A stretch of DNA of 64,000 nt from Bifidobacterium sp. Its GTDB lineage: Bacteria; Actinomycetota; Actinomycetes; Actinomycetales; Bifidobacteriaceae. Below the pieces are notes generated by a model that was not told where the DNA came from, did no database searches, and was given only the letters and a program-made list of their open reading frames with translations. A program made the position numbers and the translations under genes. This document shows, one piece after another, positions 8,786-16,877 of the stretch (the stretch's first letter is position 1; the number at the start of each line of letters is the position of its first letter). The stretch covers positions 54,975 to 118,974 of the forward strand of contig JAGGHK010000004.1 in assembly GCA_024104275.1 (NCBI GenBank), in the 5' to 3' direction.

Positions 8786-9637
8786 TCAGCGCGAGGCTAC
8801 CGTGATACCAGCGTCACCCAACCAGCCGGCAACCTTTTGACGGGCCTTAGAGCTGATTTCACTGGAATTCGGCGCATCGTCATTCCACATCTCGAGCATC
8901 ATGCGACCCGACCAATCCTGCCGTTTCAATTCCTTGAATGCGGCGGCGAAATCGGTGACACCGGTGCCCATCGGGATACGGCGCGGCTGACCAGGCAACA
9001 CGTCCTTGACGTGGATGGCGAGTATCCGGCCTTCCCCGGCCCGCAGTTCCGAGGTGGTGTCAAGCTGCTGCTCCGCGAGATTACCGATATCGGGGTACAT
9101 CGTCAGCCATTGCGAATGAATCTCATCGCAAATTGCGAGGCCTTTGGTAATCGAGGTGACGTCATTACCATCGACGTTCTCGATACCCAGCATCACACCG
9201 GCTTGCGCGGCATACGAGGCCGCGCGGCGCAGGGAATCGACGTAACGGGCGCGCTGCCCCTCGTCTGGTTCCTCGTAATAGGCGTAATACCCAGCGACCT
9301 GCACCACGGGGATGCCGGCCTCATGGCAAAGGTCAATGGCCTTGCGGAAGATGTCATCGGCTTCCTGGCGGACTTTCGGATCGGCGGAACCCGGCCCCAC
9401 CTTGCGGTGGCAGCTCAGGCACATACCTCCGATCTGAACACCCTGCCGGTCGGCGGCGGCGCGGAATTCACGCGCCTGCGCCGGTGACCAATCGAGACGG
9501 GCCATGCGTTCGGGCGACTCGTCGACGGAAATGTCCATGAACATGAACCCACCGTCGCGCACCTGGACGAAGAACGAATCCCAGTCGTCGGTGCGTTTAA
9601 GCGCCTTTTCGTAGATGCCAAGCCTCACGGTACTCAT
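8786..9637 (-). CDS. ulaE: L-ribulose/L-xylulose-5-phosphate 3-epimerase (UlaE)
   Basis: Xylose-isomerase-like TIM barrel of the UlaE/SgaU family, 283 residues, converting L-xylulose 5-phosphate to L-ribulose 5-phosphate. Seen in the sequence: GIYEKALKR at the N-terminus, CLSCHRKVGPGS near 75, GIENVDGNDVTS (metal-ligand Glu) near 155, YPDIGNLAEQ near 185, ILAIHVKDVLPGQ near 210 and LEMWNDD near 252. The ATG at 9637 overlaps the ulaD stop (ATGA), which decides the start; an in-frame GTG at 9646 is less likely. Middle gene of a UlaD-UlaE-UlaF route. Confidence 0.92.
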   Translation of the reverse strand: MSTVRLGIYEKALKRTDDWDSFFVQVRDGGFMFMDISVDESPERMARLDWSPAQAREFRAAADRQGVQIGGMCLSCHRKVGPGSADPKVRQEADDIFRKAIDLCHEAGIPVVQVAGYYAYYEEPDEGQRARYVDSLRRAASYAAQAGVMLGIENVDGNDVTSITKGLAICDEIHSQWLTMYPDIGNLAEQQLDTTSELRAGEGRILAIHVKDVLPGQPRRIPMGTGVTDFAAAFKELKRQDWSGRMMLEMWNDDAPNSSEISSKARQKVAGWLGDAGITVASR

Positions 9638-10302
9638 TGCGGCCACACCTCACTGATGGTGTCTTGCAGGTGCTTCGCGGCGGCCAGCGGATCGTCGGCC
9701 TTCACAATGCCACGCCCGGAGATGATGACCCCGACCGGAGCGCCCTTGAAGAACGGCAGATCGTCGGCCTTCACGCCGCCGGTGACGGTGACCATGAAGC
9801 CCATGTCGTGCAGCTCCTTGATGCGCTGGATGTCGTTGGGGCCCCAAGTGAGCTTGCCGGCGACTTCCGCGTCACGCGAACGGTGGACGATGACCTGCGT
9901 GGCACCCAGACGACGCCATTCGCGAGCCTGGTCCGGGTCGTAATTCTCACCGAGCTCGATCTGCACCTCGCCACCGAATTCGTTGGCGACCTTGACGACC
10001 TGCTCGACCGTGGTCATCGAAGCGCCAGCCACCACGGAAACCCAGTTGGCTCCGGCTTCGAAACAGTTGCGGGCAATCAAGGCGCCGGCCTCGGCGATGC
10101 GCACGTCGGCCAGAATCGTCTTGTTCGGGTAAAGGGCACGCACCTCGCGCACGGCCTTGAGACCTTCGGCGATGATGAGAATGGTGCCGCACTCGATGAC
10201 GTCGACCTGGCTGACCGCCTGGTTCAGCGGACGCAGGGCGCTCGGCATGTCGGTGGTGTCAAGAGCGATCTGCAGCTTCGGACGTTGCAATTTCTCTGCC
10301 AT
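9634..10302 (-). CDS. ulaD: 3-keto-L-gulonate-6-phosphate decarboxylase (UlaD)
   Basis: OMP-decarboxylase-suprafamily TIM barrel, 222 residues, forming L-xylulose 5-phosphate. Family residues present are D15, E37 (VIECGT), D66, the IELGENYDPDQAREWRRLG segment, HRSRDAE near 142, TVTGGVK near 172 and SGRGI near 196. Unusually the DxKxxD active-site motif reads D66-V-R68-I-A-E71, with Arg in place of the catalytic Lys and Glu in place of the second Asp. Either this is a tolerated subfamily variant or the activity is altered. It starts 5 bp after the lactonase stop and overlaps ulaE by 4 bp. Confidence 0.88.
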   Translation of the reverse strand: MAEKLQRPKLQIALDTTDMPSALRPLNQAVSQVDVIECGTILIIAEGLKAVREVRALYPNKTILADVRIAEAGALIARNCFEAGANWVSVVAGASMTTVEQVVKVANEFGGEVQIELGENYDPDQAREWRRLGATQVIVHRSRDAEVAGKLTWGPNDIQRIKELHDMGFMVTVTGGVKADDLPFFKGAPVGVIISGRGIVKADDPLAAAKHLQDTISEVWPQ

Positions 10303-10307
10303 TGAAA

Positions 10308-11297
10308 TCAGCCTTCCTTCTTGAAGGTGAAGAACTTGGCGGCGTTCTTGATCAGCAGCTTGTCGACGTACTCAGGGTCGAAGCCCTCGTCGATCATGCG
10401 CGGACCGTCGACGGCGGGGTTGTAGTCCACGCCGGAAACGGAACCGTAAGCCTTCTGATAGGAACGCTTGCCGGAATCGGTACCGAGCAGGATGCGGTCT
10501 TCGAAACCGTCCTTCTTGAAGGCCCTGAGCTCCATCATGCGGTTGGAATCCGGCTGGTACTTGATGCGGTTCGTGCCGTCGATCTCGAGGTAGACGCCCA
10601 GGTCGAGGATCTTCTCGAGGTAGTAGACGTCGGCATTGCGCTGGATGTGGCCGATGGCGATCTGGTCAGCGGGCACGCCCTGCTTCAGCAGCTCCTGTGC
10701 CTGCTCGAGGCCACAGGTGCCATAAGTGGTGTGGGTGTTGACCGGAGCGCCGGTCTCGATGGCGGCCGCAGCGGCGGCTTCGAGGCACTTGTGCTCGAAC
10801 GGGGTGATCTCGCCGTAGGCGGTACCGACCTTGATAACACCGGCCTTGTAAGGCGTACGGTTGACGAACGGGCCGGTGTAATCGTTCTGGTCGACGCCCT
10901 CACGGATATCGGCGATGACCAGCTCGGTAATCTGATCAACGGAATAGCGGTTGACCCAGTGGGACTGGGTCTCCAGATAGACGTGCTCACGGTGGAAGCC
11001 AGTGGCGCCGATGACCTTCAGGTCCTTCACATTCTTGGCGACCTCGACGAGCTTGGCCGGGTCACGACCGCAGTTGATGGGGCACATATCGACGATCGTG
11101 CCGCCATACTTGCTCCAATTCTTCGAAGCCTGGGCGAAGCGCGTGGCCTCTTCCTCAGCCTTCTCGACGGAATCGAGCTGATGGTCACCATCGATATAGA
11201 CCTCGCCGGCTCCGACGCGGATGAGATGGTCGTGGGCGTCGACCACACCGAGGGTGCTCGGATCGACATCGCCCAGAATCGTACGTGCAAACGACAT
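10308..11297 (-). CDS. Phosphotriesterase-family lactonase, probable sugar-phosphate lactonase
   Basis: Binuclear-metal amidohydrolase of the phosphotriesterase (PTE) family, 329 residues. The metal ligands are visible: DAHDH near residue 22 (HxH), the lysine of AGVIKVGTAYGE near 152 (carbamate bridge), the His of PVNTHTTYG near 186, GHIQRNAD near 213 and LGTDSGKR near 273. PTE-like lactonases hydrolysing phosphorylated sugar lactones are known from mycoplasmas. Standing first in an operon with ulaD and ulaE, it most likely replaces the unrelated lactonase UlaG. AAGGAG precedes the ATG. Its promoter region is shared with the divergent SorC gene. Confidence 0.82.
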   Translation of the reverse strand: MSFARTILGDVDPSTLGVVDAHDHLIRVGAGEVYIDGDHQLDSVEKAEEEATRFAQASKNWSKYGGTIVDMCPINCGRDPAKLVEVAKNVKDLKVIGATGFHREHVYLETQSHWVNRYSVDQITELVIADIREGVDQNDYTGPFVNRTPYKAGVIKVGTAYGEITPFEHKCLEAAAAAAIETGAPVNTHTTYGTCGLEQAQELLKQGVPADQIAIGHIQRNADVYYLEKILDLGVYLEIDGTNRIKYQPDSNRMMELRAFKKDGFEDRILLGTDSGKRSYQKAYGSVSGVDYNPAVDGPRMIDEGFDPEYVDKLLIKNAAKFFTFKKEG

Positions 11298-11534
11298 TGT
11301 TAACTCCTTGTTTGATTCAACGTTATTAAACCAATTTTTAAATTTGTGGATCGCCGACTGCCTGCCGCCGAATATCTACGACCGGCTGCCGGTCACTCGC
11401 AATTCCTTGCGTAACGGGCTTGTCCAGATTGCGGATTCGCGGCCACAAATCAAAGCCGCAACTTTTTGCAATCTCACCCATTGCGTTTTCAATTCTTACG
11501 ATATGCGTTTGCAGATGGAACCACCATGTCCTCG

Positions 11535-11548
11535 TGAACATATGTTCA
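11535..11548. promoter_or_regulatory. SorC operator copy 1, TGAACATATGTTCA
   Basis: Perfect 14-bp palindrome in the divergent region between the lactonase and sorC. An identical copy lies 94 bp downstream, about nine helical turns, which suits one regulator binding both and looping the DNA. Most likely the site of the adjacent SorC protein. Confidence 0.7.
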
Positions 11549-11628
11549 TTACATTGCAATACAAATGACTTGCTATACGCTGAAGATATTGTGTAATTAC
11601 GGTTAAAACTTCTCGAATTGAGCTAAGA

Positions 11629-11642
11629 TGAACATATGTTCA
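11629..11642. promoter_or_regulatory. SorC operator copy 2, overlapping the sorC start codon
   Basis: Second exact copy of TGAACATATGTTCA; the ATG of the regulator gene (11636-11638) sits inside it. Binding here would block the regulator's own expression (autorepression). No strong Shine-Dalgarno sequence precedes this ATG. Confidence 0.7.
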
Positions 11643-12604
11643 GCGATGAATCACTAGCAACCAGCTCCTCACGGCAACATATCGAACTTATGCTGCGGGT
11701 GGCACGTTCCTATTATCTGGAAGACAAGACGCAGGCCCAGATCGCCCGCGACATCGGCTACTCGCGGCCCACCGTCTCAAGGCTACTCAAGGAATCCAGG
11801 GATTCCGGGATGGTCCATATCACCATTGGCCACGAATTGGAACGCATTCGCGAGCTCGAGCAGAAGCTGGAACACAAGTTCAATCTCAAACATGTACGCG
11901 TGGCGACGGTAAAGGACAGCGAAAGCGCGGTCCAGGTGGTACCGAAATACGCGGCGGCGTTGTTCTGCGAGCTTTGCAAGCCCGATTCGCTGGTCACGGT
12001 CTCGAATGGACGGGCCGTGGCGGCGACAGTGCACGAAATGCCGATCTGCGAATGGCCGAAATCCAACGTGGCCCAGATGATCGGCGCGCTGAGCCCCGAC
12101 AATCCGATGATCGACTCCCCCGACATCTGCCGCATGCTCGCCAGCCGGCTTGGCGGCACCTTCACCGCCCTGCCCGTGCCGATGATTCTTTCGAACGCAA
12201 AAATCGCCAACAGCATGCGCAAGGAGCCGCAAATCGCCACGACCCTGGCACTCGGGGGCGGAGCGGATATCGCCATCGTGGGTGTCGGAGCCGCCACGGA
12301 AGAGCGGCTCGGACACATCTTCGACGAATACGTGGATCCCGCCACCGCGCGGTCGTTGTGTCGGCACGGGGTCGTGGGACACATTTGCGGGCATCTCATT
12401 GACGCACAAGGCAATCTTGTTCATTCCGACCTTTACGAACGCACGATTTCCATAGATTTCGGAAGACTCAAGAAAATTCCAATGGTCATAGGAGTGGCCT
12501 GGGGGCCGGCCAAGGTCAACGCAATCCACGCCTGCCTGGTAGGGCATCTCATTTCCGCTTTGGTCACCGACCAGAGAACCGCCGAGGCTTTGCTCGCGAT
12601 ATAG
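11636..12604 (+). CDS. SorC/DeoR-family sugar-binding transcriptional regulator
   Basis: 322-residue regulator with an N-terminal winged helix (residues 15-62: VARSYYLEDKTQAQIARDIG, SRPTVSRLLKESRDSG) and a C-terminal sugar-phosphate-binding domain (VTVSNGRAVAATVHEMP near 118, ALGGGADIAIVGVGA near 205, GHICGHLIDAQGN near 248). SorC proteins sense phosphorylated sugars. It is divergent to the lactonase-ulaD-ulaE operon, and two identical palindromes occupy the shared region, so it is the probable regulator of the whole ula-like regulon. The start codon lies within operator copy 2. Confidence 0.88.
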   Translation: MFSDESLATSSSRQHIELMLRVARSYYLEDKTQAQIARDIGYSRPTVSRLLKESRDSGMVHITIGHELERIRELEQKLEHKFNLKHVRVATVKDSESAVQVVPKYAAALFCELCKPDSLVTVSNGRAVAATVHEMPICEWPKSNVAQMIGALSPDNPMIDSPDICRMLASRLGGTFTALPVPMILSNAKIANSMRKEPQIATTLALGGGADIAIVGVGAATEERLGHIFDEYVDPATARSLCRHGVVGHICGHLIDAQGNLVHSDLYERTISIDFGRLKKIPMVIGVAWGPAKVNAIHACLVGHLISALVTDQRTAEALLAI

Positions 12605-12711
12605 GGACTTTGCTAGCGAATAGGTTTCACTCCCAACCCGCCGAATTGTGCTTGGGATTGGGTTGTACTAGAATATGTAACGTTGTCTTGAGCGATGAGC
12701 TCAAACGACAT

Positions 12712-12784
12712 GGGGCTGTAGCTCAGTTGGTAGAGCGCTTCGTTCGCATCGAAGAGGTCGTGGTTTCGATTACCATCAGCTCCA
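12712..12784 (+). tRNA. tRNA-Ala (anticodon CGC)
   Basis: A complete 73-nt cloverleaf: 7-bp acceptor stem GGGGCTG/CAGCTCC, D-arm GCTC-AGTTGGTA-GAGC, anticodon arm CTTCG-TTCGCAT-CGAAG with anticodon CGC reading GCG, T-arm GTGGT-TTCGATT-ACCAT, discriminator A. The 3' CCA is not encoded. It has its own terminator just downstream. I found no duplicated tRNA end nearby that would mark an integrated element. Confidence 0.93.
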
Positions 12785-12791
12785 CTCTGCG

Positions 12792-12820
12792 GGTTTCCGG
12801 ATTCTTCCGGAAACCTTTTT
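12792..12820 (+). terminator. Rho-independent terminator of tRNA-Ala
   Basis: 10-bp stem (GGTTTCCGGA at 12792-12801, complement 12806-12815), 4-base loop, then five T residues (12816-12820), starting 7 bases after the tRNA. Confidence 0.9.
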
Positions 12821-13061
12821 CATGCCGTTTTGCGAGTGTTCGCAAGGGCTTTCGAGGGTTATGGCCATTCCGTGGTGTTTTGGGACTGGTCTTTTAGTCG
12901 GCGGCAGCCGGAGATCTGGCAAGGGAATCTGGTGACAGCATATCCGCGCAAGGCCAGACTTCAATCTTCAACGCCACATTTGACCTGTAAACTTACCGGA
13001 ACCGAAAATCATACGATAAAAGGCGCAATCTTCGCCAAATCACCAGTCATCAACATCTGAT
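12821..13061. other. Gap between tRNA-Ala and the GH43 promoter
   Basis: No gene or RNA recognised. Together with the 5' leader of the GH43 gene this makes about 350 bp without coding sequence. A short open frame at 12830-13060 lacks a binding site and resembles nothing. Confidence 0.5.
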
Positions 13062-13112
13062 TTGCACAACTCAAATTCTCGACATATACTACTTACTGAG
13101 ACCGGTCACAGT
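13062..13112 (+). promoter_or_regulatory. GH43 operon promoter with LacI-type operator
   Basis: TTGCAC (13062-13067) and TATACT (13085-13090) are 17 bp apart. An 18-bp dyad with central ACCGGT (13095-13112, ACTGAGACCGGTCACAGT, 16 of 18 symmetric) covers the expected start point. A central CG in an even dyad is typical of LacI-family operators; the LacI gene at 15855 is the likely partner. Confidence 0.65.
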
Positions 13113-13178
13113 GTACGTATCGAGACATCCACGAAGATTGGCCAGCACAGACGTTAACAATGTCGCAGAAAGGAAATC

Positions 13179-14174
13179 ATGGCTGATATACCTAATCCAA
13201 TCGTGCTTCAACGCGCAGATCCATACGTTATTCGGCACAACGGAGAATACTACTTCACCGGATCGTATCCAGCGTACGACCGTATCATCCTCCGCAAGGC
13301 CAAGCATCTGGCTGATTTGCAGAAGGCCGCAGAAGTCACTGTCTGGAAGAAACATGAAACCGGTCCCATGAGCCATCTCATTTGGGCTCCGGAACTGCAC
13401 CGCATCAACGGCAAGTGGGAAATCTACTTCGGCGCCGCACCGAACGACGGTCAGAGCGATGGCACCTTCAACCACCGCGTCTTCTGCATCGAAAACGCCG
13501 ATGAGGATCCGATGAGCGGCAATTGGATCGAACGAGGCAAGGTCGACACCGGCATGGACACCTTCTCGCTTGACGCGACGACCTTCATGCACGATGGAGA
13601 ACAGTACCTGGTCTGGGGCCAACAGGACCTCAATATCCCCGGCAATTCCAACCTTTACATCGCCCGTATGGCCAATCCGTGGACGCTCGCGACCAAGCCG
13701 GTCATGATCGTCAAACCGGAATATGACTGGGAATGCATCCGCTTCAAAGTCTGCGAAGGCCCTGCGGTCATCAGCCACGCCGGTAAGATCTACATCACCT
13801 ATTCCGCCTCCGGTACGGGTCCCGAGTATGCGATGGGCATGCTCACCGCTGACGAAAACGCCGACCTGTTGGATGCCAAGTCGTGGAAGAAGTCCGCGAA
13901 GCCGGTCTTCCAGACCAATGAGAGTGCCCATATGTATGGTCCGGGCCACAATTCCTTCACCAAGGACGAGGACGACGTCACCGATGTGATGGTTTATCAT
14001 GTCCGTGATTACACCGAAATCAAGGGCGATCCGCTTTATGACCCCAATCGTCAGGCATGCGCCAAGGAAATCGGCTGGAACGAAAACGGTCCTGTCTTTG
14101 GCCGGCCTGAGGCAATGAACCGCTGGACTCCACAGACCGACGAAGTGCTGCCGCCCGACGGCTCTCACAACTGA
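13179..14174 (+). CDS. GH43 glycosidase, probable intracellular arabinofuranosidase
   Basis: Five-bladed beta-propeller glycoside hydrolase of family 43, 331 residues, no signal peptide, so it acts on imported oligosaccharides. The inverting triad is visible: general base Asp in RADPYVIRHNGEYY (residue 14), modulator Asp in FSLDATTFMHDGE (near 130) and general acid Glu in VCEGPAVISHAGK (near 191). Layout resembles exo-arabinofuranosidase subfamilies, but xylosidase activity cannot be excluded. AGAAAGGA precedes the ATG. It heads a three-gene unit with a LacY-type permease and LacI. Confidence 0.83.
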   Translation: MADIPNPIVLQRADPYVIRHNGEYYFTGSYPAYDRIILRKAKHLADLQKAAEVTVWKKHETGPMSHLIWAPELHRINGKWEIYFGAAPNDGQSDGTFNHRVFCIENADEDPMSGNWIERGKVDTGMDTFSLDATTFMHDGEQYLVWGQQDLNIPGNSNLYIARMANPWTLATKPVMIVKPEYDWECIRFKVCEGPAVISHAGKIYITYSASGTGPEYAMGMLTADENADLLDAKSWKKSAKPVFQTNESAHMYGPGHNSFTKDEDDVTDVMVYHVRDYTEIKGDPLYDPNRQACAKEIGWNENGPVFGRPEAMNRWTPQTDEVLPPDGSHN

Positions 14175-14363
14175 TTCTCGGCTAGCCGTCCGCCGCCGCG
14201 GATGCGGCATCTCCGCTCCCCGGCCATCGGAACCTTAGAGACGCATCGATTTGAATGAGCACAATGACGAAGGCCGAAAGGATCACTTCGCCGTTGCCAA
14301 AAAGAGCAGGACCCCGGCAATGTTTAAGCCGGAGCTCCGAAAAACAAAAGAAAGAAGTAAAAC

Positions 14364-15662
14364 ATGAAACTACTGCAATCATTGAAAAGGCCGATATTTT
14401 GGAACTTCGGTCTGCTGAATTTCTTCTACTTTGCCGTTTGGCAGTTCTCCGGCACATTTCTGCCGATGTGGCTGAAGAGCATCAACGTGACGCCGACCTA
14501 CATCGGCCTGTTGAACACGGTAGCAGCACTCGCGGCGCTGGTGCTGCAGCCCGTCTTCGGCCCATTACAAGATAAATTAGGCCTGAAGAAGAACCTGTTC
14601 TTCTTCGTGGTCTGCTGCATCCTCTTTGCCGGCCCGCTTTTCAACTGGGTATTCCTACCCATTCTCAAAGCCAATGAACTACTGGGCGCCCTGCTCGCCG
14701 GCATCTATCTGAGCCTCTGCCTCAACGGCGGCTCCGGCGTGGTCGAAGCATACAACGAACGCTCTTCGCGCGCCAACGGCTTCGAATACGGCCATGCTCG
14801 CCTCTTCGGCTCGCTGGCCGGTGCTTGTGCGTCCTTCGTCGGCGGCTTCATGTGGTCCGCCAACAAGAACTCGATTTTCTGGGGCATGACCTTCTGCGGT
14901 GCTGTGCTGATTGTTCTACTGCTGCTCGTCCGCGTCCCGAAGGACGCTCTTGAGGTCGCCGAAGGTATCGATGCATCCAAGGACAGCGATGAGGACAAGT
15001 CCGCCGAACTCACCGTCACCAAGGAAGATTTCGCCCGCAACACCTGGCGCAACCGCAGCTTCTGGGGCTTCGTGCTTCTGATCATCGGCTCCGCCACTAT
15101 GTATGACGTCTTCGACCAACAGTTCGCCAACTACTTCTCCGAAATGTTCGTGAAGCACGGCATGGGCACTCTGGCCCAAGGCAACTCGATGTTCGCCAAG
15201 GTCGTCTCTGTGCAGATCCTGCTCGAGGCCTGCTTCATGCTCATCATGCCCGCCCTTATCGATAAGATCGGTGCCAAGACCGGCCTGATCATCTACGGCG
15301 GCATCCTCTTCGTCCGCGTACTCGGCTGCGCGTTCATCACCAACGTGCCGATGCTGATCTTCTGGCGTCTGCTCGCCTCGCTCGAGATGCCGTTCATGCT
15401 CATCTCCGTGATGAAATACATCACCCGCGTCTTCGACAAGAAGGTCTCTGCCACCGTCTACATGTATGGCTTCGGCACCGCCAAGCAGATCGGCGTTTCC
15501 ATCTTTTCGCTCGTCATGGGCGCCGTGATCACGGCTTTGCAGTTCCAGAAGGCCTATATGGTCCTCGCCGCCGTGATCTTCGTACTCGTGGCCCTTGGCT
15601 CTTCGCTGATGCGTTCCGATGTCAAGGCCGTCCGTGCCAGCGGTGACGCCTCTACCAAGTAA
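14364..15662 (+). CDS. Oligosaccharide:H+ symporter (LacY-type MFS)
   Basis: 432-residue permease of the oligosaccharide:H+ symporter branch of MFS, twelve spans. Family traits: the first helix NFFYFAVWQFSGTFLPMWL, loop 2-3 GPLQDKLGLKKN, RLFGSLAGACASFVGGF in helix 5, a charged central loop near residues 190-220, and YMYGFGTAKQIG near 365. It lies 189 bp after the GH43 gene without an intervening promoter that I can see, so it probably brings in the GH43 substrate. A good terminator follows. Confidence 0.85.
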   Translation: MKLLQSLKRPIFWNFGLLNFFYFAVWQFSGTFLPMWLKSINVTPTYIGLLNTVAALAALVLQPVFGPLQDKLGLKKNLFFFVVCCILFAGPLFNWVFLPILKANELLGALLAGIYLSLCLNGGSGVVEAYNERSSRANGFEYGHARLFGSLAGACASFVGGFMWSANKNSIFWGMTFCGAVLIVLLLLVRVPKDALEVAEGIDASKDSDEDKSAELTVTKEDFARNTWRNRSFWGFVLLIIGSATMYDVFDQQFANYFSEMFVKHGMGTLAQGNSMFAKVVSVQILLEACFMLIMPALIDKIGAKTGLIIYGGILFVRVLGCAFITNVPMLIFWRLLASLEMPFMLISVMKYITRVFDKKVSATVYMYGFGTAKQIGVSIFSLVMGAVITALQFQKAYMVLAAVIFVLVALGSSLMRSDVKAVRASGDASTK

Positions 15663-15672
15663 CCAATATCCG

Positions 15673-15711
15673 AATTCCGCAGATACAGTCTTATGCATCT
15701 GCGGAATTTTT
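15673..15711 (+). terminator. Rho-independent terminator after the LacY-type permease
   Basis: 12-bp perfect stem (AATTCCGCAGAT at 15673-15684, complement 15697-15708) ending in a run of five T (15707-15711), 11 bp after the stop codon. Confidence 0.9.
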
Positions 15712-15779
15712 GTATTCAGACGTCTCTCGAGACGACTTGGATTAGAATATATACGTAGCCAGGTTTCGCCATACTCCGC

Positions 15780-15808
15780 TTGACCTGATGCACCCATTGC
15801 CGTATCGA
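15780..15808 (+). promoter_or_regulatory. Promoter of the LacI gene
   Basis: TTGACC (15780-15785), 17-bp spacer, TATCGA (15803-15808), about 45 bp before the TTG start codon at 15855. Confidence 0.45.
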
Positions 15809-15854
15809 CATGACAAACCAATTTACGATCATGCATAGAACCAAGGAGCCCAAA

Positions 15855-16868
15855 TTGGGAGATAAAAAGATAACGATCAGGGACATCGCCAGTCGCGCCG
15901 GCGTATCCCGTGCGACCGTCTCCCGTTATCTGAACGGCGGGCATTGGGTGAGTGACGAGGCCAACCGCAAGATACGTAAAGTGATCGAACAAACCGGCTA
16001 CGTCGCCAACAAGAGCGCCCGCTCATTGGCGACCGGACGCTCTAACTCTGTCGCGTTTCTGCTTGGTGAGCCGCAAGAGCTACTATTCGATGATCCTAAT
16101 TTCTCGACACTGCTGCGCGCCATCGCCGATGAGCTGGGACACAAGGAAATGTCGCTGATCATGATGACCACCGACAACGAAGCCGAGAACAAACGCAACC
16201 TGAAATTCCTACACGGCAGCCCGGTCGATGGCGTACTGCTGGTGGCCTGGCACCGAGGCGTGCACAAAGGGCTACTGCGTTCGCTCCGCCAGATCAATAT
16301 GCCGGTCGTCGTCGCCGAATACCCACCCATTGACGCCAGCTTGACAAGCTATGTACATGTTGACGACTATCAGGGGGCGGCACAGGCAGCACAATATCTT
16401 GTTGAGCGCGGGGCTCGGCATATCGGCATGCTTTCCGGCCCTGAAGGCCCCTCCGGCACCCTGGCCAGGATTCACGGGTTCAACGACATGTTGGAATCAC
16501 TGGGTCACAAGGCAATCGGGATCGAACATGGTGTATACGACAAACAGAGCGGCTACGAGGCGACACTGAAAATGATCCGGCACGAGCCTAAGATCGATGG
16601 GCTTTTCGCGGCTTCCGACCTGATGGCGGCCGGCGCGATTCAGGCATTTCGGCAGCAAGGACTGATTGTACCGGATGACGTACAGGTCATCGGGTTCGAC
16701 GACCAGGCAGTGGCACGAATCTGCGAACCTCCACTGACCACGATTCACCAACCTTTCAATACCATCGGCAAGTACATGGTCGATCAGCTTATCGATCTGA
16801 TTCACGGCGGTGCGCCGACCGGCACGACGTTGCCGCTCAAGCTTGTAGTACGTCAATCGACCCGATGA
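15855..16868 (+). CDS. LacI-family regulator of the GH43 locus
   Basis: Standard LacI/GalR repressor, 337 residues from the start chosen here. The helix-turn-helix ITIRDIASRAGVSRATVSRY begins right after the start, and the periplasmic-binding-like domain follows, ending with VIGFDDQAVARICEPPLTTI and LPLKLVVRQSTR. I chose TTG at 15855 because AAGGAG (15843-15848) stands six bases before it and this places the HTH at the normal distance from the N-terminus; earlier in-frame ATGs at 15810 and 15831 have no binding site. Likely target is the dyad at 13095. Confidence 0.87.
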   Translation: MGDKKITIRDIASRAGVSRATVSRYLNGGHWVSDEANRKIRKVIEQTGYVANKSARSLATGRSNSVAFLLGEPQELLFDDPNFSTLLRAIADELGHKEMSLIMMTTDNEAENKRNLKFLHGSPVDGVLLVAWHRGVHKGLLRSLRQINMPVVVAEYPPIDASLTSYVHVDDYQGAAQAAQYLVERGARHIGMLSGPEGPSGTLARIHGFNDMLESLGHKAIGIEHGVYDKQSGYEATLKMIRHEPKIDGLFAASDLMAAGAIQAFRQQGLIVPDDVQVIGFDDQAVARICEPPLTTIHQPFNTIGKYMVDQLIDLIHGGAPTGTTLPLKLVVRQSTR

Positions 16869-16877
16869 ACCTCTACG

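Noticed and set aside
12712-12784. tRNA-Ala as attachment site of an integrated island
   Set aside because: No repeat of the tRNA 3' end was found nearby and there is no integrase gene.
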